A stretch of 43,523 bases of DNA, from the NCBI GenBank assembly GCA_003135055.1, contig PLDF01000211.1, positions 19,495 to 63,017 on the forward strand, given 5' to 3'. Of the stretch, positions 26,489-35,875 are shown one piece after another (the stretch's first letter is position 1; each line of letters begins with the position of its first letter). Below the pieces are notes generated by a model. It saw nothing but the letters and a program-made list of their open reading frames with translations. It did not search any database and was not told the origin of the DNA. The position numbers and the translations under genes are program-made. Source of the DNA: Bryobacterales bacterium. Its GTDB lineage: Bacteria > Acidobacteriota > Terriglobia > Bryobacterales > Bryobacteraceae.

Positions 26489-29233
26489 CTACCTCACGAA
26501 CACCGAGATAGTCGCGCTTACGGTCTGGCCTCCAGGTCCGTAAGCGGTCAAGGTATACGTTTGGTTGCTGATCGGGTTGATGGTAATCGAGCCGTTCGGC
26601 TGGCCCGTCGTCGGCGGGATGTCGCCGCCGATGATCACCACGGACGTGGTGTTGGCCGTGGCCCAGGTAAGGACGACGGGGCTGCCGGCAAACGACGAAT
26701 TCGGCGGATTTGCCGTGAACGACAGGATTTGTACCGTACCCACTACCACCGTCACGTTAGCCTGGATCATTCCAGCGCCGTTGGTGGCGGTCAGTGTGTA
26801 AGTGGTGGTCGCGGACGGAGTGACGGTGGCGCAATCGTTGGCGTTCAGATTGGTCCCGACTCCAGGAGTAATGGAGATTGACGTGGCATTGGTTACCTGC
26901 CAGCAGAGTTTCGTCGAATCGCCCGGACTGATGTTCGGCGGGTTCGCGACGAAGGTCACGACTTGCGGTACCGCATTGCCCGCCACCGTTACCGTCACCG
27001 GCGCCGTAACGGAGCCGACGGAATTGGTGGCCGTCAAGGTGTAAGTGGTGGTCGCGGCCGGAGACACCGTAGTGCTGCCGTTCGCGGTCACTGCGCCCAC
27101 GCTGCTGATGCTGACAGTGGTGGCGTTGTTGGTGGTCCAGCTCAGTGTCGACTGGCCGCCCGGAGCGATGCTGAGCGGGTTAGCCTCAAAGCGGACGATC
27201 TGCGGAGCGCCCACTACCATTGGGCCAACCGTCACCGTTGCGGTTTGCGTCACCGTGCCGCTGGCGCCGGTCGCAGTCAGAGTGTAAGTCGTGGTTGCAG
27301 CCGGCGTAACCGAGGTCGAGCCGGACGCGTTCACGGTCCCGATGCCGGGCTGAATGCTTACCGTGGTCGCGTTCTGAGTTACCCAGATCAGGGTTGTGCT
27401 GGAGCCGTTGGTGATGCTCGCAGGGTTGGCGTAGAACTGCGAAATCAGCGTCGAGCTCGCCGAAGCCGTGGTTACGGTCGTGTTAGCCGAGGCCGTTAAG
27501 CCACTGGTATTCTTCACCGTCAGGCGGAAGGCGTAGGTTTGACCGGCAGCCGCCGTGAAGGTAGTAGTAACGCCGGTGGGATTCGATAGAGTCACCGGCG
27601 GCCCGGCAGTCTGCGTCCATTGATAAGTGAGCGCCTCACCCAGCGGATCGTAGGATCCGGAGCCGTTCAGCGTGATCAGACCGGCTGGTACGCCGATTTG
27701 GTTCGGACCGGCGTTGGCGACTGGCGGGCTGGCCCCAACCTGCCGCGTACCAAGCTCGTAACGGATGCGCGGAACGTCCATCGGCACCGGCGTAGCGATC
27801 TTGGCATATTGCTTGGCGTGGATGTAGTTGCCCACTTCGAAACCGAAGGTAAACTGGCCGCTGCTATGCGAGGTGACCAGCGTCTGGTTGTAATCGGCCT
27901 CGGCTGTGAACGCAACATGCGGAGATAAGGGTTGGGTCAATTTCAGCTCGGCCCCGGGCGTGGCATGCTTGCCCTCGATCTGACGCCGCAAATACCCCAC
28001 GTTGCCCTGGATGGTCGCATCGCCCCAAACACCGAACAAGTAATTGAACCCGTATTGGTTGACCACCTGCGCATAAGTCTGGAGTAGCGTTCCCGGCGCG
28101 ATGGTGGTGCTGTTCAATACGGCGATGCTCTTGAAACCTTGCGTTCCAAACAGGCCGATGCGTCCGTCGCTGAAGAGATAGTCCATCAGGAATGCGAACT
28201 GGCCCAATCCGCCGCCGCTTTGGTCGCCCTTGAAGTCGAGGTACTTGAAGCTGGCGAAGCCGCCGGCCTGCACGTTGCCCCAGCGGTTCACAAGACCGAT
28301 ATCGAACTGGCCTTCCTGATGGCCGGGGTAGTACATGTATTCGCCCTGCGCCTGCACGGCGTGGGTGCCGTCGCCGCCGAACGGCGAGAAGAACTTGGCA
28401 GTGCCGTTGACGGTGAAATCGCCGGTGCGCGAAGGGCCGAACGTGGGCCCGATGTTCAGGCCCACAATGGAAAATTTCTGGTTGCGCTTCTGCGCTTCAT
28501 TGAGTGCGCCTGTGGCCGCGTCCGTGGCTTCCTTGCGCGCGATGTCCGTGGTCTGCTGCGCGTTGAGCGGCTTAGGTAGACCGTTTACCTCGGTTTCAAG
28601 CTGGTTTTCCTTGTTCCGCAAATCCGCCATTTCGGTTTTGATGCGGTCGTTATCGCCCTGTAAGGCCTTCATCGCGGCCAGAATGTCGTCAAGCCTATCC
28701 AGCTTCTTCAGGATTTGCGCGCAGCAGTCGGCCTGCTGTTTGAGCATGTCCTGAATGTTATTCAGTGCCTTGAGAATGTCGCCGATGCCGCCCGCCTTGA
28801 TGATGTTCCCCTGCCCGTCGGTGACAGTCAGCAGAACGCGGCGGTTCATGAACCGGCCTTCCTTGGTATTGTTGTTTACCTCGGGATCTCTCTTCCCGTC
28901 GCCCGCGGTGGCGATCTGGTCGGCTGAAGCTCCGTACTTAACCAGAAACGCTTTCACGGCCTCCGCGCGGGCCAATGCCAGCTTGTCGTTGTATCGGGCC
29001 GAGCCGACGTAATCCGTGTTACCGGTAACTTTGACTTTGTAGTCGTGATGCTGGCCCAAAATCTCAGCCAGGCGTAACAGACTCGGATATCCGTCCGATA
29101 AAATCGATGAGTTGAATTCGAAATTAATCTCTTCCCAATCGTCTTTCGTCTGTCCGGACGGGACACTCAACCCCTGCGAGTATAAACAGGACGCCATTAG
29201 TCCGAGCGCGCCTATCGCTACTAGTTTCTTCAT
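26489..29233 (-). CDS. OmpA-domain / beta-barrel / PKD-Ig-repeat outer-membrane protein
   Basis: 914 residues from the ATG at 29233, which yields a signal peptide (MKKLVAIGALGLMASCLYSQ); the frame opens 35 codons earlier but without protein-like content. GAGGAG is 12 bases upstream. Domains: OmpA-like peptidoglycan-binding about 32-145 (VTGNTDYVGSARYNDKLALA; GRFMNRRVLLTV); a helical coiled-coil segment about 160-235; an amphipathic-strand region about 245-475 that looks like an outer-membrane barrel; a PKD-like domain about 495-585 (PPVANAGPNQ; YDPLGEALTYQWTQTAG); and four or five tandem Ig-like repeats with the pattern F.ANP..I..G.S..L.W. An N-terminal OmpA domain with a barrel in the middle is an unusual order. 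Probably anchors the wall and displays Ig repeats outside. Confidence 0.88.
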   Translation of the reverse strand: MKKLVAIGALGLMASCLYSQGLSVPSGQTKDDWEEINFEFNSSILSDGYPSLLRLAEILGQHHDYKVKVTGNTDYVGSARYNDKLALARAEAVKAFLVKYGASADQIATAGDGKRDPEVNNNTKEGRFMNRRVLLTVTDGQGNIIKAGGIGDILKALNNIQDMLKQQADCCAQILKKLDRLDDILAAMKALQGDNDRIKTEMADLRNKENQLETEVNGLPKPLNAQQTTDIARKEATDAATGALNEAQKRNQKFSIVGLNIGPTFGPSRTGDFTVNGTAKFFSPFGGDGTHAVQAQGEYMYYPGHQEGQFDIGLVNRWGNVQAGGFASFKYLDFKGDQSGGGLGQFAFLMDYLFSDGRIGLFGTQGFKSIAVLNSTTIAPGTLLQTYAQVVNQYGFNYLFGVWGDATIQGNVGYLRRQIEGKHATPGAELKLTQPLSPHVAFTAEADYNQTLVTSHSSGQFTFGFEVGNYIHAKQYAKIATPVPMDVPRIRYELGTRQVGASPPVANAGPNQIGVPAGLITLNGSGSYDPLGEALTYQWTQTAGPPVTLSNPTGVTTTFTAAAGQTYAFRLTVKNTSGLTASANTTVTTASASSTLISQFYANPASITNGSSTTLIWVTQNATTVSIQPGIGTVNASGSTSVTPAATTTYTLTATGASGTVTQTATVTVGPMVVGAPQIVRFEANPLSIAPGGQSTLSWTTNNATTVSISSVGAVTANGSTTVSPAATTTYTLTATNSVGSVTAPVTVTVAGNAVPQVVTFVANPPNISPGDSTKLCWQVTNATSISITPGVGTNLNANDCATVTPSATTTYTLTATNGAGMIQANVTVVVGTVQILSFTANPPNSSFAGSPVVLTWATANTTSVVIIGGDIPPTTGQPNGSITINPISNQTYTLTAYGPGGQTVSATISVFVR

Positions 29234-29512
29234 CGTCTTCTGTCGCTCCTCAACTTGATCTGCATGTGTAAGAAAACCGAAGCCTTGGTTAAGGGTCCAT
29301 CGACCCCAAAACTCCTGTAAGACCCGCACTGCGTCCACTGCTTACCCGAACCGATAGGTCCGCCCAAGGACCGAAGCATGAGGGTCCTGCACTTAACTAG
29401 GATTAGGATACCCGGAAAGCCGGGCCATCTCAAACGATTTGATGGGTTTAGTCGATGCGGCAAAGTGCTTCCGTGCACAAATCCGGGTCCAAAAGGGTGA
29501 GACAATCGGACA
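29234..29512. other. Divergent intergenic region between the OmpA/Ig gene and rnpB
   Basis: 279 bases with no gene. It has several short inverted sequences (GGTCC...GGACC near 29358-29374; CCCGG-AAAG-CCGGG near 29412-29425). On the minus strand it would be a long structured 5' leader of the OmpA/Ig mRNA. I could not match it to a known riboswitch class. It must hold the rnpB promoter. Confidence 0.5.
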
Positions 29513-29881
29513 GAAGCTGCCGGATGGGCAATCGCTCCTGGAAACGGGAGAGGAAAGTCCGGTCTCCACAGGGCAGCGTGCCGGCTAACGGCCGGGGTCC
29601 GGCGACGGATACGGAAAGTGCCACAGAAAATATACCGCCTGGAACGGTACGCAGGTACTGGAACAGGTAAGGGTGAAATGGTGCGGTAAGAGCGCACCGC
29701 GGCGGGAGCAATTTCGCTGGCAGGGCAAACCCCACGCGGAGCAAGGCCAAATAGGGGAGGAGGGACGGCCCGTCCCAATGAACTTCCGGGTAGGCTGCTA
29801 GAGCCGGATAGCGATATCCGGCCCAGACGAATGATTGTCGCCCGAAAGGGTACAGAAACCGGCTTATAGTCCGGCAGCTTC
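29513..29881 (+). ncRNA. rnpB: RNase P RNA, bacterial class A
   Basis: About 369 nt. Helix P1 is perfect: GAAGCTGCCGGA (29513-29524) pairs with TCCGGCAGCTTC (29870-29881). The universal core is present: GAGGAAAGTCCGG (CR-I) near the 5' end, then ACAGAAA, GGGTGAAA with GGTAAGAGC, GGCAAACCCCA, the CGAATGATTG segment (CR-IV region) and ACAGAAACCGGCTTATAG (CR-V) near the 3' end. It is the catalytic subunit that trims 5' leaders from tRNA precursors. The ends are set from P1 and may be off by a few bases. Confidence 0.97.
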
Positions 29882-30460
29882 TTATATTGAGTGACATCGA
29901 TTCAGGTATTCACCTGACAAAGGACCTCGGCCAGTCTCGTGATGTTGCCGATCTCTCGAGGGCTGAGTTGGATTTGGGGCGCCACGGCTAAACGCCGATA
30001 AATAAAGCGCAATTCTTATCGGGGTTATCTGCATTCATCTGCGGCCAATGCCTCTTTTCGAATTTGGTCTCTGCCCGCAGTCTCTGTCCCACGTCGGATG
30101 ATGCCCGCATTCGCGAAACAGAACATCACGGATATGTCTTACCGAAACGCTACACTAGTTACGCTGCCGGCACGGGCCGCCTAGAGAAACCGCCTGCGCG
30201 TCGCATTGGCGGACCTGCCGATCGGAACGGCGCCGGTGCTGGCGGGCGGTCGCGACCGGCACCCACGGCGCTTCGAGATGATCCCTGGGCCTGTGGTTCG
30301 ACCCGTTCTGAGCGGGCTCGCCGGAATTCGCTCGGGGCCCATCTTGCGTCTGCCGAAGCCCGCAAGACGCGAACGGAAGCGCCAAAACCGCCCAGCGCCA
30401 AATCTTACAGCCCCTTTGCTTCCAGCCGCGATTCTGGTAAGTTTCTTTAGTGCTCCTCGT
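29882..30460. other. Intergenic region between rnpB and the cox operon
   Basis: About 580 bases without a supported gene. It includes a GTTATCTGCATTCATCTGCG string of the kind repeated between acidobacterial genes. A frame open from 30206 runs into coxS, but its first 85 codons are Arg/Pro-rich and not conserved-looking. No clear rnpB terminator is seen; the coxS promoter is not identifiable. Confidence 0.5.
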
Positions 30461-30931
30461 ATGACACACAAAATCTCTCTCACCATCAACGGCCAGCCCT
30501 ACTCCGCCGAAGTCGAGCCCCGGCTGCTGCTAATCCACTATCTGCGCGACGTTGCCGGCCTCACCGGACCCCACATCGGCTGCGAAACCTCCATCTGCGG
30601 CGCCTGCACGGTGATGCTCAACGGCCGAACTGTGAAGGCGTGTACCATGCTGGCCGTACAGGCCGATGGGCACAGCCTCACCACCATCGAAGGCCTCGCC
30701 GTCAACGGCAAGCTCGACCCCGTCCAGGAGGCGTTTTGGAATGAGCATGGCCTCCAATGCGGGTTCTGTACGCCCGGAATGATCCTGGCCGTCAAGCAGT
30801 TGCTGGCCGATCATCCCCACCCCACCGATGGCGAGATTCGCCACGGCCTCGATGGCAACCTTTGCCGCTGCACCGGCTATCAACACATCGTCAACGCGGT
30901 CAAGGCCGCGGCTGCCAAGGCAGGAGCATAA
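30461..30931 (+). CDS. coxS: Molybdenum hydroxylase 2Fe-2S subunit (CoxS-like)
   Basis: 156 residues, the family norm. The plant-type ferredoxin cluster residues are in [16 protein letters not shown] with a fourth Cys in KACTML. The second, helical 2Fe-2S domain carries [11 protein letters not shown] and [10 protein letters not shown]. The start at 30461 gives [14 protein letters not shown], typical of CoxS; upstream in-frame sequence is rejected. It passes electrons from the Mo centre in CoxL to FAD in CoxM. First gene of coxS-L-M-G; CoxL starts 3 bases after its stop. Confidence 0.95.
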   Translation: MTHKISLTINGQPYSAEVEPRLLLIHYLRDVAGLTGPHIGCETSICGACTVMLNGRTVKACTMLAVQADGHSLTTIEGLAVNGKLDPVQEAFWNEHGLQCGFCTPGMILAVKQLLADHPHPTDGEIRHGLDGNLCRCTGYQHIVNAVKAAAAKAGA

Positions 30932-30934
30932 ACC

Positions 30935-33265
30935 ATGGCCACAGTAATCGCTAAACCGGAACCCCTCGTCGGCAAGAGCGTCCGCCGGCGCGAAGACCCC
31001 CGCCTCATCACCGGAACCGCCGTCTACCTCGACGATATGAAAATGCCCGGCATGACGCACGCCGTGGTTGTGCGCAGCCCGCACGCCGCGGCGCGCCTCC
31101 GCAGCGTCAACGCGAAGCCGGCGCTCGATTTGCCCGGCGTAATCGCCGTCTTCACCGGCGCCGACGTCAAGCATCTGGGCGCGGTGCCGTGCGCCGCATC
31201 CCTGCCCGGTCTGCGCGTGCCGTTCCACCATCTGCTCGCGCAGGATCGCGTCTATTTCAGCGGCCATCCGGTCGCCGTCGTGGTCGCCGCCGACCGCTAT
31301 ATCGCGCGCGATGCGGCCGATCTGGTCGAGGTGGATTACGAACCGTCGCCCGCCGTGGCCGATCCCGAAAAGGCCCTCGCCGCGGGCGCTCCCGCAGTGC
31401 ATCCCGAGTGGCCCGATAACGTCTCGTTCAACTTCCATCAGGATGGCGGCGATATCGAAGCCGCGTTTCGCGACGCCGAGGTGGTGGTCAAGCAGCGCAT
31501 CACCAGCCAGCGCCTCATTCCCACCGCGCTTGAAACCCGCGGCGTGCTGGCTAGTTGGCACGCCGGCGAAAAATCCATCACGCTGTATTCGTCCACGCAG
31601 ATTCCTCACCTGATGCGCACCATGGTGGCGGGAATCCTCGGCATGAACGAGAACAAACTCCGCGTCATCACCCCCGAAGTGGGCGGCGGCTTCGGGTCCA
31701 AGCTCAATGTCTATGCGGAAGAAGCGCTCATGGCGTTCATCTCCATGAAGATCGATAAGCCCGTGAAGTGGGTGGAATCGCGGCGCGAAAATTTCCAGTG
31801 CACCATCCACGGGCGCGGGCATGTCGACTACTTTGAGCTGGCGGCCAAACGCGATGGCACCATGCTCGGCCTCAAGCTCAAACTCATTCAGGACCTCGGC
31901 GCGTACCTTCAGTTGCTCACGCCGGCCATTCCCACGCTCTCGGTGCTGATGATGCCGGGGCTCTACAAGTTCAAAAACATCGCCGCGGATATTGTAGGCG
32001 TGTTCACCAACGCCGTCCCCACCGACGCGTATCGCGGCGCCGGGCGGCCCGAAGCCACGCACGGCATCGAGCGCATGGTGGATATTCTCGCCGCAGAATT
32101 GAAGATGGACCCGGTCGAGATCCGGCTCAAAAACTTCGTCGGCAACGACGAATTTCCCTTTGCCACCGCAACCGGCTTGAGCTACGACAGCGGCAACTAT
32201 TCCGCGCCCCTGAAACTCGCGCTGCAACAGGTCGGTTACGAATCCCTGCGGCGCGAGCAAGTGGAAGCGCGCAAAACCGGTCGCCTGATGGGCATCGGCA
32301 TTTCGACTTACGGTGAAATCTGCGCCATGGGGCCTTCGGCCGCGCTGCCCGCCGGCGGCTGGGAATCGGCCACGGTGAAGATCGAGCCCACCGGCAAGGT
32401 CACTGTGTTGACCGGCGCTTCGCCGCATGGACAAGGCGAAGAGACCACGTTCGCGCAAATCGTCGCCGATGAATTGGGCGTCGATATCGACGACGTGGTG
32501 GTGATCCACGGCGATACGGCCGTGGTGCAGTATGGCATCGGCACCTTCGGCAGCCGCGGCACGGCGGTGGGCGGCGCGGCGCTCTTCGAAGCCTTGCAGA
32601 CGTTGAAGGCCAAAGTGCGTAAATTCGGCGCCATGCTGCTCGACGCGGCCTCCGTCACGCTCGTAGGCGGCGAATGCGTCGACGATGCCACCGGCAAATC
32701 GGTGAAGTTCGCGGAAATCGCGGCCGCCGCATATCACGCCAAAAAGCTGCCGCCGAATACCGAGCCCGGCTTGGTGGCAACGCATTTCTGGGAGCCGCCG
32801 AACTTCACGTTCCCGTTCGGTTCGCACATCGTAGTATCGGAAGTGGATCGCGAAACCGGCGAAATCGAAATCCGCCGCTATATCGCGGTGGACGATTGCG
32901 GTAAGATCATCAACCCGCTGCTGGTGGCGGGGCAGGTCCACGGCGGCGTGGCGCAGGGGCTCGGACAAGCGCTCTGGGAGCAGGCTGTGTATGACGAGAG
33001 CGGCCAGCTCATCACCGGCGAGCTCACCGATTACGCTCTCCCGAAGGCGCACTTCATGCCGTGGATCGAAAGCAGCCACACGGAGACGCCGTCGCCGGTG
33101 AATCCGCTGGGCGTGAAAGGCGTCGGCGAGGCGGGAACTATCGGCTGCTCGCCCGCCGTAGTGAATTCGGTGGTGGACGCGCTTTCGCCGCTGGGCGTGC
33201 GGCACATCGATATGCCGCTCACGCCCGAGAAAATCTGGAAGCTCATCAAGGGAGGTCGCGCATGA
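30935..33265 (+). CDS. coxL: Form II CO-dehydrogenase-like molybdopterin subunit (CoxL-like)
   Basis: 776 residues, full length for the xanthine oxidase family. VRRREDPRLITGTAVYLDDM opens it, GGGFGSKLNVYAEE and the active-site loop AYRGAGR (365-371) follow, and the C-terminus has GVGEAGTIG with the catalytic-Glu region. Form I CO dehydrogenases carry AYXCSFR; AYRGAGR marks form II, whose CO-oxidising role is doubtful and whose true substrates are mostly unknown. GGAG is placed about 8 bases before the ATG, inside the end of coxS. It overlaps coxM by ATGA. A diverged copy of its codons for residues about 548-649 lies at 37972-38286. Confidence 0.94.
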   Translation: MATVIAKPEPLVGKSVRRREDPRLITGTAVYLDDMKMPGMTHAVVVRSPHAAARLRSVNAKPALDLPGVIAVFTGADVKHLGAVPCAASLPGLRVPFHHLLAQDRVYFSGHPVAVVVAADRYIARDAADLVEVDYEPSPAVADPEKALAAGAPAVHPEWPDNVSFNFHQDGGDIEAAFRDAEVVVKQRITSQRLIPTALETRGVLASWHAGEKSITLYSSTQIPHLMRTMVAGILGMNENKLRVITPEVGGGFGSKLNVYAEEALMAFISMKIDKPVKWVESRRENFQCTIHGRGHVDYFELAAKRDGTMLGLKLKLIQDLGAYLQLLTPAIPTLSVLMMPGLYKFKNIAADIVGVFTNAVPTDAYRGAGRPEATHGIERMVDILAAELKMDPVEIRLKNFVGNDEFPFATATGLSYDSGNYSAPLKLALQQVGYESLRREQVEARKTGRLMGIGISTYGEICAMGPSAALPAGGWESATVKIEPTGKVTVLTGASPHGQGEETTFAQIVADELGVDIDDVVVIHGDTAVVQYGIGTFGSRGTAVGGAALFEALQTLKAKVRKFGAMLLDAASVTLVGGECVDDATGKSVKFAEIAAAAYHAKKLPPNTEPGLVATHFWEPPNFTFPFGSHIVVSEVDRETGEIEIRRYIAVDDCGKIINPLLVAGQVHGGVAQGLGQALWEQAVYDESGQLITGELTDYALPKAHFMPWIESSHTETPSPVNPLGVKGVGEAGTIGCSPAVVNSVVDALSPLGVRHIDMPLTPEKIWKLIKGGRA

Positions 33266-34125
33266 TTCCGCAATCGTTCGAATACTCGGCGCCGGCAACG
33301 CTCGCCGAAGCGCTGAATATGATCGATATCGAGGGCGACCGCAAATTGCTGGCGGGCGGCATGAGCCTCATCCCGCTGATGAAGCTGCGCCTGGCACAGC
33401 CCGGGCACTTGGTGGACCTGGCTCGCGTGCCCGGATTGAACGGCATCGAAGCCGCCGCCGGCAAGATTCGCGTCGGAGCCATGGCAACTCATTACGAGGT
33501 CGAGACTTCCCCAGTCGTACGGGCCAATTGCCCGCTACTGGGGGAGACCGTCGGCAGCATCGGCGACCCGCAAGTGCGCCATAGAGGCACCATTGGCGGC
33601 AGCATCGCGCACGCCGATCCGGCGGCCGATTATCCCGCCGCGTTGCTCGCTTTGGAGGCCCAAATTCGGGTCGTTGCCGCTCATCGCGAGCGGACCATAG
33701 CCGCGGAAGACTTCTTCATGGACGCCTTCACAACTCCGCTTGAGCCGGACGAAATTGTGGTGGAAGTGCTGGCGCCCATCGAGGATTCCAAGGAAGGTTA
33801 TCGATACGAAAAGGTGGCGCATCCGGCGTCGGGATTCGCGGTAGTGGGTATCGCGGTGCGCATCCGGCTCAATGCTCCGAAAGCCGGCGGCGGCAAGATC
33901 GCGATGGCGCGCATCGGCGTCACCGGCCTCGGCTCGCATGCTTTCCGCGCCCACAATGCGGAAGCGCTGCTTGAAGCCGGCGCGGATTTCGATGCGGCCG
34001 CCGCGGTGGTGGGCGAAGGCATTGACGCGAACTCCGATCTTTACGCGTCGGCCGAATACCGCCTCCATCTGGCGCGCGTACACACGGCGCGGGCGCTGCG
34101 CACGGCGCTTTCGAGGGCGGAATGA
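33262..34125 (+). CDS. coxM: Molybdenum hydroxylase FAD-binding subunit (CoxM-like)
   Basis: 287 residues. The start is the ATG in the ATGA overlap with coxL (33262-33265). FAD-binding motifs of the CoxM/PCMH family: LLAGGMSLIPLMKLRLAQP (pyrophosphate loop AGGMSL) and GDPQVRHRGTIGGSIAHADP (TIGG). The C-terminal domain ends LHLARVHTARALRTAL. It transfers electrons from the Fe-S clusters to the electron-transport chain. Overlaps coxG by 4 bases. Confidence 0.95.
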   Translation: MIPQSFEYSAPATLAEALNMIDIEGDRKLLAGGMSLIPLMKLRLAQPGHLVDLARVPGLNGIEAAAGKIRVGAMATHYEVETSPVVRANCPLLGETVGSIGDPQVRHRGTIGGSIAHADPAADYPAALLALEAQIRVVAAHRERTIAAEDFFMDAFTTPLEPDEIVVEVLAPIEDSKEGYRYEKVAHPASGFAVVGIAVRIRLNAPKAGGGKIAMARIGVTGLGSHAFRAHNAEALLEAGADFDAAAAVVGEGIDANSDLYASAEYRLHLARVHTARALRTALSRAE

Positions 34126-34565
34126 AGGTAGCGGGCTCTTACTCGCTGCCCGTACCACCCGAACGAGCTTACGCAATACTGCAAGACCCGAACGTTCTCG
34201 CCAAGTGCATCCCCGGCTGCGAAGGCCTCGACCGCGTCGCCGAAGACGAGTATGCGATGCGCATGAAGATGGGCATCGCCGGCATCTCCGGCAGGTTCGA
34301 TGGCAAGGTGCGGATATCCGGGAAAAACCCGCCAGTGAGTTTTCGCATGAGCGTGGAGGGAGCGGGCAAGATCGGCTTCATGAAGGGTGATGGCGTAATT
34401 ACTCTCTCGGCTGCGGACAGCGGTTCGAACGTGCAGTTCGAGGGCGACGTGCAAGTAGGTGGAACCATCGCAAACGTAGGCCAGCGCCTGATTGAGACCA
34501 CCGCAAAAATGATCATCAAGCGTTTCTTCGATTGCCTGGCGCACTCTGTGGAGCAGGTTGTTTAA
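34122..34565 (+). CDS. coxG: CoxG/SRPBCC family protein
   Basis: 147 residues beginning in the ATGA overlap with coxM. MKVAGSYSLPVPPERAYAIL and DPNVLAKCIPGCEGLDRV are the standard CoxG opening; GDVQVGGTIANVGQRLIETTAKM is the standard end of the SRPBCC fold. CoxG is linked with membrane recruitment of CO dehydrogenase; here the family's usual C-terminal membrane-anchoring extension is missing, so the protein is the SRPBCC domain alone. Last gene of the operon. coxD/E/F maturation genes are not in the window. Confidence 0.93.
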   Translation: MKVAGSYSLPVPPERAYAILQDPNVLAKCIPGCEGLDRVAEDEYAMRMKMGIAGISGRFDGKVRISGKNPPVSFRMSVEGAGKIGFMKGDGVITLSAADSGSNVQFEGDVQVGGTIANVGQRLIETTAKMIIKRFFDCLAHSVEQVV

Positions 34566-34619
34566 CCTGCGGCCGATCGGGGGCGCCCCCTGAACCCGGC
34601 CTCATGGAACACATTCTCC

Positions 34620-34639
34620 TATACTAGCGATAGGCGCTT
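34620..34639 (+). promoter_or_regulatory. Candidate leaderless promoter of the ATPase cassette
   Basis: TATACT at 34620-34625, 14 bases before the ATG at 34640, with no Shine-Dalgarno. No -35 consensus is evident. Confidence 0.4.
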
Positions 34640-35875
34640 ATGGAATCGAACACTGTAGTTTTTGATCGGCGGCAGGTCTATCGGCCATTCCTCGAGCGTC
34701 TGAATCCAGCGTCACTGGGAGTGTTAGAGTCGCAAGACCTCATTGTGGCGACTGAGCACGATCCACGCGATCCTGATCAACCGCCCATTCATGAGGCATT
34801 CGCGAATACGGCTGAGCTAAGTCGCGGCGCTCAGATGGCTCTGGTCGGCGGAATTGGCTCTGGCAAGACGACAGAGTTGCGACTGACTCTCAATCGCCTG
34901 AAGCGGCATGCGGACGCGACAAATATTTATGTAGACTTGGCGGAGCTGACCAATCTCAATGAACTGAATCCAGGCGCGATTTTGATCGCTATTGGGAATC
35001 AGCTTTTCCATAAGCTCACGAAGGCTGACAGGCAGAACACGGACATCAAGCACGCCTACACGAGGCTGCAAGAACTGGCCAAAGGCAAAACCGACTTGGT
35101 CGCGTATGACGGATACGACGATTCCGATGAGGGGCCTGAGCTTGTCGTAGTTCATACGCCAGGTTTACTGACACCGCGGTTTCCGGCGATGCACCGCGCC
35201 GTTGAGGAGGTGCAAAATCTGGTGGTTCAGATCGCCAAGCCGCTGTTGGAATCGGAAGCGCAAATCACGATCCTGATCGACGGCCTCGACCGGCTGATTC
35301 GGCCCGAGCGGTTTCGGGAATTTGCCGAACAAGATTTGCATGCTCTCCGGGACGCGAAGATTTCCATTATCGTGGCGACGCCGCTGTTGCTGTGGTTTGA
35401 CAAGAGCCGCTTCTTACAGGATTATTTCGACGACGTGAAGCACATTCCGGCGGCGATGGCCGATCCGGAGAAATCGGACTTTCTAAGCCAGGTACTTCTT
35501 CGACGAGGAGCTGCGGAGCTCATGGAGGAGCATGAAGTCTTTGAAATAGCTAGATTTTCAGGTGGCGTTTTGCGCGATCTGATTACGCTGGCACGAACTT
35601 CCGCCGAGGCCGCCTATCGGGACGATAAAGATCGTATCGGGCCAGCGCATGTCCAATCGGCAATTCGTCAACTAGGGAGGCGCTACCTTGTTGGTTTGGG
35701 TAGAGTGCAGTTGGGATTGATTCGGCGGCTCACCAACAACTATGAATTTTCGACGGAGAATCCAGTAGCCAGAGAGTTGCTAGTCAACCGCCAAATATTG
35801 GAACACTTCAATAATCACCGGGATTCTTTCGCCGTTCACCCTGCTCTCGTTGAAGTGCTGGCGGAATCTACATGA
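34640..35875 (+). CDS. AAA/STAND-type P-loop ATPase of an uncharacterised cassette
   Basis: 411 residues. Walker A is GGIGSGKTTE (about 70-79) and Walker B is ITILIDGLDRL (about 209-219), with sensor-like IIVATPLLLW about 30 residues later and a helical lid (FSGGVLRDLITLARTSAEAAY). The C-terminal part (LGRVQLGLIRRLTNNYEF; NRQILEHFNN) looks like a winged-helix. This resembles Orc1/Cdc6- or STAND-like ATPases found in conflict systems. GC is visibly lower than in the flanking cox genes. It is the first of three genes; the second begins in its stop (ATGA). Function unknown. Confidence 0.8.
   Translation: MESNTVVFDRRQVYRPFLERLNPASLGVLESQDLIVATEHDPRDPDQPPIHEAFANTAELSRGAQMALVGGIGSGKTTELRLTLNRLKRHADATNIYVDLAELTNLNELNPGAILIAIGNQLFHKLTKADRQNTDIKHAYTRLQELAKGKTDLVAYDGYDDSDEGPELVVVHTPGLLTPRFPAMHRAVEEVQNLVVQIAKPLLESEAQITILIDGLDRLIRPERFREFAEQDLHALRDAKISIIVATPLLLWFDKSRFLQDYFDDVKHIPAAMADPEKSDFLSQVLLRRGAAELMEEHEVFEIARFSGGVLRDLITLARTSAEAAYRDDKDRIGPAHVQSAIRQLGRRYLVGLGRVQLGLIRRLTNNYEFSTENPVARELLVNRQILEHFNNHRDSFAVHPALVEVLAEST

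Noticed and set aside
29341..29512. Possible cyclic-di-GMP or other riboswitch upstream of the OmpA/Ig gene
   Set aside because: Several stems, but I could not find the conserved core of GEMM, preQ1, cobalamin or other classes.
30206..30460. 85-codon extension of CoxS
   Set aside because: Arg/Pro-rich and unlike any CoxS; the ATG at 30461 gives the standard family start.
30530..33298. 922-residue minus-strand open frame
   Set aside because: Antisense shadow of coxS/coxL; low-complexity His/Arg/Glu text with no domain.
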